This document shows positions 34,131 to 46,100 of a stretch of DNA of 64,000 bases, in pieces. The position numbers and the translations under genes were made by a program. The notes under the pieces were generated by a model. The model had not been told where the DNA came from, did not search any database, and saw only the letters and a list, made by a program, of their open reading frames with translations. The stretch comes from Sapria himalayana (Eukaryota > Streptophyta > Magnoliopsida > Malpighiales > Rafflesiaceae), in the NCBI GenBank assembly GCA_029783825.1, contig JAREIK010000781.1, positions 1 through 64,000 on the forward strand. The letters are read 5' to 3'. The first letter of the stretch is position 1, and every line of letters begins with the position of its first letter.

Positions 34131-36727
34131 TGGGAATACCTTTGGTTTGAAGTAGTGATTGTTGTTTCTTGGTGGTTCAGACACTATAGTCGGACCATTC
34201 TCAGCAGACAATGATTTGGTGTATTAGTTTTCTAAGGTGTGAGAGATTTAGATATAGGTTGATCCACAACTTTATTTTCTATGACTTTATCATGTTCATC
34301 ACCACTGTTGTCTAAATTTATCCCACTCAAATTTTGATATAGGTTAATTCACCAGCATTCTCATTATCATGTTCAAGGCATTCCTTTTCATTTCTATTCA
34401 AATTGTTACCACGTTCAGAGAGTTCTCTTCTATAGAGATCAGAATATCATAGTCTAGTGCTTGAACTTCTTCCGAGAGCTCCCCTAGAAGCTTGGGCTTA
34501 GAGAAAAATAAATCGAGTTTTCATGAAAACTCATATTCATTGTAACAATCATTCATTTTCTTTAAGGGTGATAGCATCGGTACACTTTTTGATAAGAAGT
34601 ATACCCTAAAAACTACATCGCAATGCTTGAGGTATTAACTTGTTGCGCTAATGCTTATGAAGATACACAAATGCTACACAACGAAAGATATGAGGAGGTA
34701 ATTTGGGAACAACTAGAGCAACAATTACTTCAATGAGAACTTGGGATGGTGCTCCAAAATCATTAGTGTTTGAAGGAACTCAGTTGATCAAATATGTTGT
34801 AGAGATAAGTGTGTGTCCCTAGTAGGATAAATTTATATGTGCTTTTATCAATGAAGCACATACAACCAGCCTCCAAGAAGTGATAATTTTTTTGCTTTGC
34901 CACCCAATTCTACTAGGATGTATTAGAACAAGTAGTTTGATGAATAGTTCCATAAGTTTCTAAATACTATTTTAATTCAAAACTCAATTGTTCACCCCCA
35001 TTATCACTATGGAGAACTCGAACCTATGCATTATAGTGGCTACAAATGATTTTATAAAATTTTTGAATGATATGTTACTTCAATTTTGGACTTCATCAAA
35101 CATACTAAAGTCATATTGATACAATTATCAATAAAAGTAATAAACAAACATAATTCATCTAAAAATAAAATGCATAATCATAAAAGGAACTACACTTATT
35201 CTAAATTAATGAAAATGAAGCATGATGACTTTTTGCAAGTTCACACACATCACATTTCAAACTAGAGATATTAAAGTATGTAAATAAAATAGGAAAGAAT
35301 TTTTTTATATAACCAAAAGAAATATGCCTTAAACATCAATGCCATAATCATATCTCATATTTATTTTCAGAACCTTCAATCTTTAAAGTTGGACACAACT
35401 CATTTAACTTTAGCTACCCAATTAAAGTAATACAACTTTCCTTGGCTAACACCATAACCATCTAACTTAAAGTTTATAATTCAAAAAGGGAACAACCAAA
35501 ATAAAATCTAAATTCAAGGTGTTAGTGAGGGATAATGATCCTTTTCCAATGATCAGAATTGAAGTATCATTGGTAGGGGAATAAAAGTTTGTGGGAAAGT
35601 TAAAAGGCAAATTTGTGTAGAATCAAATGCCATATGATTCGGAGCACTAGAATCAATTATCCATGCAATATTAGAAAAAAGTAATAAGATTTAAAACTTA
35701 CTAACATTACCTACTATTGTTGCCAATGCGGAGTCTTTTCAACACTATCATCCTTTATATATTTTTTTCAACAATTGTAGTAGTAGAGGTCTTCTTTGAA
35801 TGTTTTTTCCGAGAATCACGACTATATCCCACCATTTCGGATATCCCACAACTTCATAGTATCAACTTTTGTATGACTAGTTTGATCAATATGAGTGTAT
35901 TTGTATGATTTTTTGATGCCACCAATAGCAGTATTAGGGTGGATGGGCCTTTATGGTATTACTAGTATTGAGGAGACCAGTTTTGATTAGATTAGTTCTG
36001 AGTCACAATGGCTAAAACTTTAAAATGTTCCAATTATTTGTTCATCACCCCACATCAAACATCTTCATGATAAAGTAAGGCTTAACACTCTTCTAATTCA
36101 TAAATAGGATCCTTCCACAATATTTCACCATGCATTTGCTCAAATTCACTCTCTAATCAAGTGACAAAGATATGTACCATTTTTCATTGAAGTACTTTCT
36201 AATATGATATAATATCTATCTCATATGTCATGACTACCTCATCAAAATGATCCAACTCATTGAAATTTTCAATTAGTTCTACAAAATATATAGGGAATGG
36301 CCTACCTTTTTTTTTGGTAGAGAAAGCCCTATAAGTCAAGATAAAAAACTATAATTTATCCACTCCATCATAAAAGGCTTTAAACAAAGTTTTCCAAATA
36401 TCTCAAGTGGTAGGTAAACAAATGTATCCCTTCATAATCTCCGCGAAGAATTTCATAGTCTTCATCTTTCTCTTTAGGTAGCGGCAATGTACCACGAATG
36501 AAGAAGAATTTATCATTCTTAGTAATTTACATCTCTAATATTTGAGACCATAAATTATAATTAGTCTCATTCAATACAATTACTATATAGAATGATGAAC
36601 CTTCGTGTTAAATAATAATGTGGGTAGATTTGGTGATAGATGTTTCAGGATCTAACTTAATCATGATTTAAGGATTCAAAGAAGAATGATTTAGGATTAT
36701 ATGGCTTTGATACCAACTTGTAAAACA

Positions 36728-36812
36728 AAAAAAATATGTAATAGCAATCAGAAATAATTTTTTTAATTACAATAGAGAATATTTTTTACTATTAATTCAA
36801 TATCTCAACATA
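36728..36812 (-). repeat. 5' LTR of the minus-strand copia
   Basis: Starts on the minus strand TGTTGAGATATTGAATTAAT and ends just before the tRNA-Met primer-binding site. Pairs with 31955-32040. Confidence 0.55.
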
Positions 36813-37386
36813 AAATACAAATCATTTAGACTAATAAAAAAACTATGATGATAAAAAATAGAAATGAAATATCTTAAATAAATTATTCAAGTACCATTAT
36901 ATTGAATTTTGGAGATATTACAAAATCAAGAATTGAGAATTTTAAAAATTATATCTATCAAGAATTGAGAATTTACAAAATCAATTAGACTAATAACTGG
37001 GGTATATTTTTTGATATTTGTTCTCTTATATCTGAGTTTATTATAATTTGTTTTCAAATTTTTTTTTAATTCTTAAAAGTTCTTTTAGGTGCTCGCTTGC
37101 TAATGTTCCACTTGTTGTACAATCTCAAATTAGATATTGATCATTAAATAAACTAAATATTATGAAATCGAGTATTAAATGGATGATTTGAAATATTTTG
37201 TTTATGATTATGCACAATATGCATGATTATTTTTAAAGAAAGATCTTGAATTTTATTATTTTTTATAAAATTTTGTCAAATGATGAAAATGTCGTTTGCA
37301 TGTCTTGAGGTTTTGTTTAGTTTTTGTTTATTTTTCTTTTTTTTTTGTTATCATTATTTGGGAGCACTTGACATGAGTTGCATCAA

Positions 37387-37391
<5 letters not shown>

Positions 37392-37435
<44 letters not shown>

Positions 37436-37466
37436 GTATATATATATGTATGTATGTATGTATGTA
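37392..37466. repeat. TA/TATG microsatellite
   Basis: TA run followed by TATG repeats. Confidence 0.9.
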
Positions 37467-37639
37467 TAGTTATTATTATATTTTCTTATTTAAGAATTTT
37501 CAAAAATAATATTTTTTCTTTTTTTTGCTTTCAAAAGCAAATGCTAGATTTTAGACAGAAAAAAAAAGAGGGGTGTTTGGTTGCCTGGATGCCTGTGTGG
37601 TGGCGTTCCTTTTGTCTATGTTGGTGATAGTGTGCTGGT

Positions 37640-39408
37640 CGGCTATTAGAAGATCCACAACGAGTTGAGACTGATATGGAGATGATGATTAAAGCATAAT
37701 TATTAGTACATTTCTAGTAATTGATTGTTCTCAATGTGTCTAATATATTTGACTATTACAACACATGCAAGAAAGTTTGAGATTTGGTAGCATAGATATA
37801 TTCTTTGAGATATTTGACCTACATGATAGTATTACTCAATTGTTGACATGCAGTTTGACGGATCAAAATAAGTTAACTCATCATGTGTGACTTATTGTGA
37901 TTTTATAGTTTTGTTTTTTTTATGTATAATTCATTTAATAAAAACACCCAAACTATGAGCTTGCTTAATTATTTTTGTCTATTATATAAGGATGATATGT
38001 ATGTTTATTTTATGAGTGTGTTATTACATTTTGTCTAAGAATTTATATGATGTATGGGTAAGAGCTTCAAAACCCTAGAGAGAAAAATACGTGCACGATG
38101 CCAACATAGCGCATGCACACGATTCTAAAAGAAAGGTGTGTGCAATTATTATGCACAAGCACAACTAGTGGGTGTCGACATCATAAGGTGATCGCACGGT
38201 AGAGTGTGATTGTGCACATGAAGGTGAATGTCTGTGTGTGCGAAGAGGCATGATTGTGCATGTGGTGGGGTATGGTTGGGCATGCAAAGAAATGTTGTGG
38301 TAATTTTTTGAAATTACCACAAAATCCATGGCGCTTCAAAAAAAAAAAGGATTTCAAGGTAATTTTTTGAAATTTAATATTATTTAAATTTTTATCTTGA
38401 TCATGATTTTGAGATAACTCCAAATCCATGGTTTATTGTTCATTGGGAAAAATTCTAATTTATCTATATTAGGGTTTGGAGAAATCTTAATTTTTGGTTG
38501 ACATTTTTTTTGTTTGGGGGTTGTACTATGGAAGTTATAGACAAACAAATAAAATTCATTTTATAATTTATATATTGTAAGAAGGGTCACATTAAAGATT
38601 GTTATTAGGTATTATTTAAAGGGGTGAGATCGAGAGCTTTATGCAATATTGAGAGAGACTGATAGACTATTTGAGTAATCAAGAGGTCTACACTGAGTTC
38701 ACCTACCATGATATTTAAACTTACTAGAAATGAGTATATAGAACTCTTCTCTAGATAATAATAAATCTTTCTTTTCTTTCAAGTATTATTGATTATTTCA
38801 CTCATATTCTCAGCTCAAACTCTTGTATTATTGACACACATATTAATTTTCATATTACTAGCAATCATGTCATATTCATTATTATTTTTTTGTTTTAAAA
38901 TTATTATTGTAGCTAATGACAAATATTCAAAAGTATTTGAACATGATTGTATCTAATTTGATTCTTTATTATTTTTTGTGTCTTGCTTATTTTGATTGTG
39001 TTATTAATTTATTTATGTGATTTATCTTTCTAGTTAACTTGATTCTAATTTTGTGTTTATTTTTATTGATATTTATTTTTAAGATCGAGAGATTTTAAGA
39101 AAAAATTCATTTAAGATTGAGCGTAATAGATTATATATTTTATCTTTTATGGTAAAATCATTTTCTAGCTGTTTGAGTGTGTAGGACCTTTTGATTATTC
39201 ATTCTCAGTTTTATTATCCATTTTATTAGCCAAGTTGTGAATATTTTTCTCTAATCTTAGAGTTAAAGGCATCTTACGTAGTTAAGCTTATCAAAACTTT
39301 TTTTTTATTTGTCAATCTAATTTGAGTAAGGATTCATTCAATTTGATATATTCAGATGTATGAGGATCTAGTAGAAAGGCTACCTAAGAGTATTTTATAT
39401 ATATTTAT

Positions 39409-39439
<31 letters not shown>

Positions 39440-40340
39440 ATATATATATATATATATAATTATCTTTGTTGATGATTACTTGAGATATATATATATATAG
39501 ATATATTTATCTGGTGATAAGTCATATGTGTGATTTTTTTTTTAGATATTTCATAAAATGGTAAAAAATTAATTAAATAAAAATATTAAAAAATTAAAAA
39601 ACAACAATGTATTTGAATATAAGTTGGACAAATTTATCACTTATTGTATTGATCATGAGATTATATATTAGATATTATGTATTGGCATATCCCAACAGAA
39701 TGAGATTACTAAAAGAAAGAATAAATATTTATTTAAGATAGTTCAAATATTCTTATTTTGAAAGAGTGTTATAAAATTTTTTGAAGAGATTTGATGTTAA
39801 TCATAATCTATCTCATCAATATGATGTCCTCTTATTTTATTTCTCAACATATATATTTTTTTTTTAGATTTTATATCATATAATAAGATTTTCAGGTTGT
39901 CTCTTAGAATTTTTAGGTGTACTTATTTTATTCTCGATCGCCCTCTGATATATATCATACATCTTATATTGGCACATCCCAACATAATGAGGTTGCTAAA
40001 AATAAAGAATGAATATTTGATTTAGATAGCTCTGATATTCTTACTTTGAAAGAGAGTTGTGGTATATTTTTAGAGAGATCTGATATTAATCATAATTTAT
40101 CTCATCAATTAAAATATTTTCTTACCTTATTTCTCGACATATATTTTTTTAAATCTTATATCATGAATAAAAAAATATTCAGCTTGTTTTATAGAATTTT
40201 TAGGTACACTTATTTTGTTCTTGATCATTCTCTGGGATGGAATATGTTGGCAGCCAGGGACTCGACATGTATCTTTTTTGGATACTCTAATACCTAAAGA
40301 GGGTACAAGTGTTTGTCACCAGAGACTGATAAGATTTTCG
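37640..40340 (+). mobile_element. Truncated copia: LTR/leader plus integrase fragment
   Basis: A GTGCA-rich block (38080-38300), a leader ending in ctcttctctagataataataaatc, then decayed pol resembling 6950-9930. Near 39690 and again near 39970 the sequence ggcacatcccaacataatga decodes roughly as the integrase GTxQQN motif, so part of the integrase is duplicated. The copy stops about 230 bp before the first KEG-type exon. Confidence 0.5.
39407..39505. repeat. TA-rich microsatellite cluster
   Basis: Three TA runs with tgtatgtg interruptions inside the copia fragment. Confidence 0.85.
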
Positions 40341-40572
40341 TGGGCGCAGATATTATCTTTTTTGTGCACTACTCTTTTTTTTTTTTTTTACAATTTATAT
40401 AATATGCATCATTTTGTAACATGTGTTGTAGATAATAGAATTATATATTTATTTATTTTTTTTTTATTTTTTATTTTTTATTTTTTATTTTTTTTAAACA
40501 AAATATGATGCATGATTGATGATCGAATATATCCATTTCTAGGATATCAACAAGTTGCATGTTTTTTGTCAG

Positions 40573-43076
40573 ATTCGGTTGGCGTGGTCAGTCACATGAT
40601 AGCATAGGAACTGTACTGTGTGTTGATGAAGACGGAATGCTCCGGATCGGATTTCCCGGAGCATCCCGGGGCTGGAAAGCCGACCCGGCAGAGATGGAAA
40701 GAGTGGAGGAATTCAAGGTCGGCGACTGGGTCCGCATCCGCCCCACTCTAACAACTGCAAAGCATGGGCTAGGGTCCGTATCTCCCGGCAGCATCGGGAT
40801 AGTCCACTGCATTAGACCAGACAGCAGCCTCTTGCTGGAGCTGAGCTACCTTCCCAGTCCGTGGCTCTGTGAACCAGAGGAACTCGAATATGTTCCACCC
40901 TTCAGGGTATCTCGAACTACCGTAACTGCTTCCTGCCTATCAAATCGTTTCTTTTCTTGCAGGGCCACATGAGCTCACCGTGTGCTTGACAGATTGGCGA
41001 TCTGGTGTGCGTGAAGAGATCAGTTTCGGTCCCTAGATATGCCTGGGGGGGAGAAACCCACCACAGCGTGGGAAGAATAACAGAGATAGAGAATGATGGC
41101 CTCCTCGTAATCGAAATACCAGCTCGTTCCTACGCCATGGCAAGCTGATCCATCCGACATGGAGAAGCTGGAAATAATTTGAGGTAACAAGTTTTGGCTT
41201 AATTGTTGCTTGTCCAGTACACAGCCGGTGCGAATGCTTCGGCCCCCCCTCCTGTGCAGGTCGGGGACTGGGTGAGAGTGATAGGCGTCGGTGTCATCTC
41301 CAAAATACGGATGGAGGACATTACGAAGAACAGTATTGGGATTATTCACAGCCTGGAGGAGGATGGCGATGTAGGCATTGGCTTCGGCTTCAGGAGGCAA
41401 GTCTTTCGTTGCTTCCATATCGATTTGGAGAGGTAGCCCCTTTTGAAGTGGATCAGGCGATACGCATCGTTGCCGTCTGTGGATCAGCCTCGACTTGGAT
41501 GGTCGCACCAGAGTCATGCAACTGTTGGCAAGATCGCCAGGATCGACTTGGATGGGACTTTGAATGTGAGTTTATTTTATTTTTTTACCCCGGCAACACA
41601 AATGATACAAAAATAATATATACAAAATTGAAAAAAAAAATTAGAATCATTGAAGAACTTCGAGTGAGATCGATAAATTTTAATATATGATTATGAATAC
41701 ACATAATGATATAAACAAAAATAATAATAAATAATAATAATAATCATCATCATCATCATCAACTTATGGGTAGAATACATTGTTGGTATGTACATTATTG
41801 GTAGGATTAGGATACAAAATATAATCAAGAGGTTCAGCTCTTACTTGAATCGGATTAGTTGATATGATAGGAGACTCATTGGGGAAGATTATAAACATAT
41901 TCATCTAGTATATACTTTTTAGGGTTTTGGATCATGAAGTCTCTTTGACCCTTAACTTTCCTTTTAGAAAAGACCTTATCTTGCGTCCAGTGGGACATCA
42001 TATAGTATAGTTAGTCGTTTCCTAGATTCTTATAGGCACTCTATTTAGTGATTAAGGGCATATAATGGGGAAGAGATATATCATATTATAGTTTGGCTCC
42101 AAACTATTATAAAGAAGTGATTTGACATAGAATTTTTTATTTTTATTTGAAGAAATCTGGTCTTCTAAAAAAGTAATAATAATAATAATAATAATAATCA
42201 TCATCATCATCATCAACTTATGAGTAGAATACATTGTTGGTATGTAGCATTATTGTAGGATTAGGATACAAAATAGTAATCAAGAGGTTCAAGCTCTTAC
42301 TTGAATCGGATTAGCTGATATGATAGGAGACTCATTGGGAAGATTTATAAACATATTCATCTAGTATATACTTTTAGGGTTTGGATCATGAAGTCTCTTG
42401 ACCCTTAACTTTCCTTTTAGAAAAAGACCTTATCTTGCGTCCAGTGGGACACTCATATTAGTATAGTTAGTCGCTTCCTAGATTCTTATCGGCACTCTAT
42501 TTAGTGATTAAGGGCATAATGGGGAAGAGATATATTCAGATTATAGTTGGCTCCAACTATTATAAGAAGTGATTTGTCATAGAATTTTTTATTTTTATTT
42601 GAAGAAATCTGGTCTTCTAAAAAGTATAATAATAATAATAATAATAATCATCATCATCATCATCAACTTATGAGTAGAATACATTGTTGGTATGTACATT
42701 ATGGTAGGATTAGGATACAAAATAGTAATCAAGAGGTTCAAGCTCTTACTTTGAATCGGATTATAGCTGATATGATAGGAGACTCATTGGGGAAGATATA
42801 ACATATTCATCTAGTATATACTTTTAGGGTTTGGATCATGAAGTCTCTTGACCCTTAACTTTCCTTTTAGAAAAAGACCTTATCTTGTGTCCAGTGGGAC
42901 ACTCATTATTAGTATAGTTAGTCGCTTCCTAGATTCTTATCGGCACTCTATTTAGTGATTAAGGGCATAATGGGGAAGAGATATATTCAGATTATAGTTT
43001 GGCTCCAACTATGATAAAGAAGTGATTTGTCATAGAATTTTTTATTTTTATTTGAAGAAATCTTGTCTTCTAAAAA

Positions 43077-43108
<32 letters not shown>

Positions 43109-46100
43109 CATCATCATCATCAACTTATGAGTAGAATACATTGTTGGTATGTACATTATTGGTAGGATTAGGATACAAAATAGTAATCAAGAGGTTCAAG
43201 CTCTTACTTTGAATCGGATTAGCTGATATGATAGGAGACTCATTGGGGAAGATTATAAACATATTCATCTAGTATATACTTTTAGGGTTTGGATCATGAA
43301 GTCTCTTAACCCTTAACTTTCCTTTTAGAAAAAGACCTTATCTTGTGTCCAGTGGGACACTCATATTAGTATAGTTAGTCGCTTCCTAGATTCTTATAGG
43401 CACTCTATTTAGTGGTCAAGGGCATAATGGGGAAGAGATATATTCAGATTATAGTTTGGCTCCAACTATAATAAAGAAGTGATTGGTCGTAGAATTTTTT
43501 ATTTTTATTTGAAGAAATCTTGTCTTCTAAAAAAGTAAGAAATTGATTGTTTTTTTAGATTTGATGCATAGATAGGGTATACAGATGTGACATTGTTTAT
43601 TTATGAGTTCTAGTGGATTAATCATTTCTTTGAGAAAAGATTAATATAATTTGATAATCACTGTTTACATTCCAATAAGCAAAAAAAAAAAATTAGATAT
43701 TATAGTTTTATTTATTTATTTTTTGATACTTTTGATGATAGTGCTCGACATTGTGGGTTATTCTAATCGTATTTACTCGTTATATAAGAGCCTGAGTTCT
43801 ACATTATTATTTATTGAGGCATTGTTTTTTTAATACTTATTAAGTTGAACATGATATCAAAGTAAGATTTGTAGGGCCATAATTTGCATCTCCTAATCTT
43901 TTTTGTCTACAATAGCTTTTCAAAAAGAGTAGTTGCACATCCGGTAGGCACGAGGAGGTGTGTGAGGTGGCACACAATAGTGCATGTGGTGGTGCACATG
44001 CACTCAACATGTGCAATGAGGTGCATTTGGTTGTGCACATAGTGGTGTGCTTGGTGGTTCGTATGGTGGTGTGTATGATAATATCAAATCAAAGATACTA
44101 ATAATAGTTGTGTGTTATTTTTAGAGAGAAGATTAAGAGTATTATCCAGTAGTGAGAGAGACTTATTGACTATTGAAATTATCTAGGATTTCTCATGGAG
44201 TTCATTCACTATAATACTTGTTAAAATAGGTTTACAAATTTATCTCTAATGTAGCATTAAATCTCTTTTCTTTTCTTTCAGGTATTAATGAGTGTTTCAC
44301 TAGTACTGTTACTTTAAATTTTAGATTATTGATATATTAATAAATATTCATATCACTGATAATTATATTTTATTCTCTATTTATCCTATTCTAATAATAA
44401 ATTTTTTATGCTGGTACATCACAACAGAATCGAGTTGTTAAAAAGAAAAATAGACATTTGATTTTAGATTCTACATTCTAGAAGTAAGTTATCTAGCTTG
44501 CATTCTAGAGTTTTTAGATATACTTATTTTATTTTTAATCATTTTCTAGCACGAGATATGTTGACATTTAGGCCTTTGACATATTGTTTTTTCAGATATT
44601 TAGTACCCAAAAAAAGTACAAGTGTTTCTCACTAAAAATTGATAAGATTTTAGTAAGTATAATTATTATCTTTTTTGATCATAACTTATTTTTTAATAAA
44701 TCTAGAAAAAGTATGAATCTAAATATTATACTTGAATTTATTATCTTTCATATTTACCTATAATTCTACTCAAACTACCAGGACATAGAGTTTATATCAA
44801 GAAAGAGAACTGACCTATCCTTCTCAGACTAGAAATGAGCCTATTGAATAGCTAGATGATCCTGCAACTTTGTTAATGTAGAGTCTTTTGATCATTCTCC
44901 AGAATGAATAATTGAGTTGTGTTTAAATCCTGATTTTACTTGTTTTGTAATATTATCCTATTTTTCTTTTATTATTTATATTTACATCTCCTCATGAGAT
45001 ATTATCTCACCAACAAGGTTACTAGATTATTTATAATAGGATTTGAGAACTAGTATCAGGATTTTTGAGAAAATTTGTTAATTATAAGTGAGTGTTCATT
45101 GTAGTGAGCAGATACACTCAAACATGTGATGTAAACCACTATGATATTTACTCTTTAGTAGCTAAAATGACCTTAATATATATTCTTATTTCTCATATAA
45201 TATATCAATGCTGAAGAATATACTAATTAATGTGAAGATTGAGTTTCTTCAAGGTAACTTTGGGGAGGAAGAGGTATATATATAGAGCAACTACTTAAGT
45301 AGTCATCGACCTAATCTGTAAGTTTTTTATAGATAGTAATCTCGTTTGGGTTACAAAGATGTATTATTAAATATTATTTTTTTTCTAAAGAATTCTGATG
45401 ACAAGATGATTTTATTCATTATATACGTGGATGATATTTGATTATGAGAAATGATAAATTGTAAATTTTTCAAATTAATGAATATCTTTAGATATATTTT
45501 CATATAAAAATCTTGAAAAGCTCAAATATTTTTTTTGAAATGAAAGTGTTTTTTTTTTTACTTGGGCAATCATCTTGTCACATATGCGATGTCTACTTCA
45601 TACTAGTAAAAATATTAATCTTTTGGATTTTGCTCTAATACATATTTTTATTAATTTAAGTATTGATTTTATTTCTAAAGTGATATTTTTAGTTGACTAA
45701 ACTATTTACATGAAATCATAAGAAAAATTAATTATATTATTATGATTGGACCAAATATAACATATACATCAATATAATTAGTTATATCCTAAATTTTCTT
45801 CGGCAGATTTACTTTGACGCATCTCTTTGCATGCTAAAATAAGTAGTTGTCATTACACCATGATGTGATCTCTAGCTATAAAATAATCATCAATAAAAAT
45901 TAGAAAATCAATAAAAAAATAGTACAATCTTTAGATAATTAAGTAAATATAATATACTCATCAATAAAAATTATAATATATGTTGATCCTACATGGCCTA
46001 AAAATATGTGTAAATTAAATGAAAATAAGCTAAAATAACTCCTTGCTGATGTCTCATAGACAAAAAGTGGTAATATATTTTGAAAATAATAAATCAATCC

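Larger units (their letters stand above)
31955..36812 (-). mobile_element. Decayed Ty1/copia element with short LTRs, minus orientation
   Basis: The primer-binding site on the minus strand reads TTGGTATCAAAGCC near 36710-36726, complementary to initiator tRNA-Met. A short LTR-like repeat of about 85 bp lies at 36728-36812 and again at about 31955-32040 (shared ttttactattaattcaatatc). Between them run decayed gag (36000-36700), protease/integrase, RT (LIVHIGDIVVT in place of YVDD near 33010) and RNase H (DNKAACDIAHN, KYVEVDRLFIKEKLNEKI at 32120-32290). The element is riddled with stops and has a 282-bp internal tandem duplication at 33567-34130. Confidence 0.75.
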
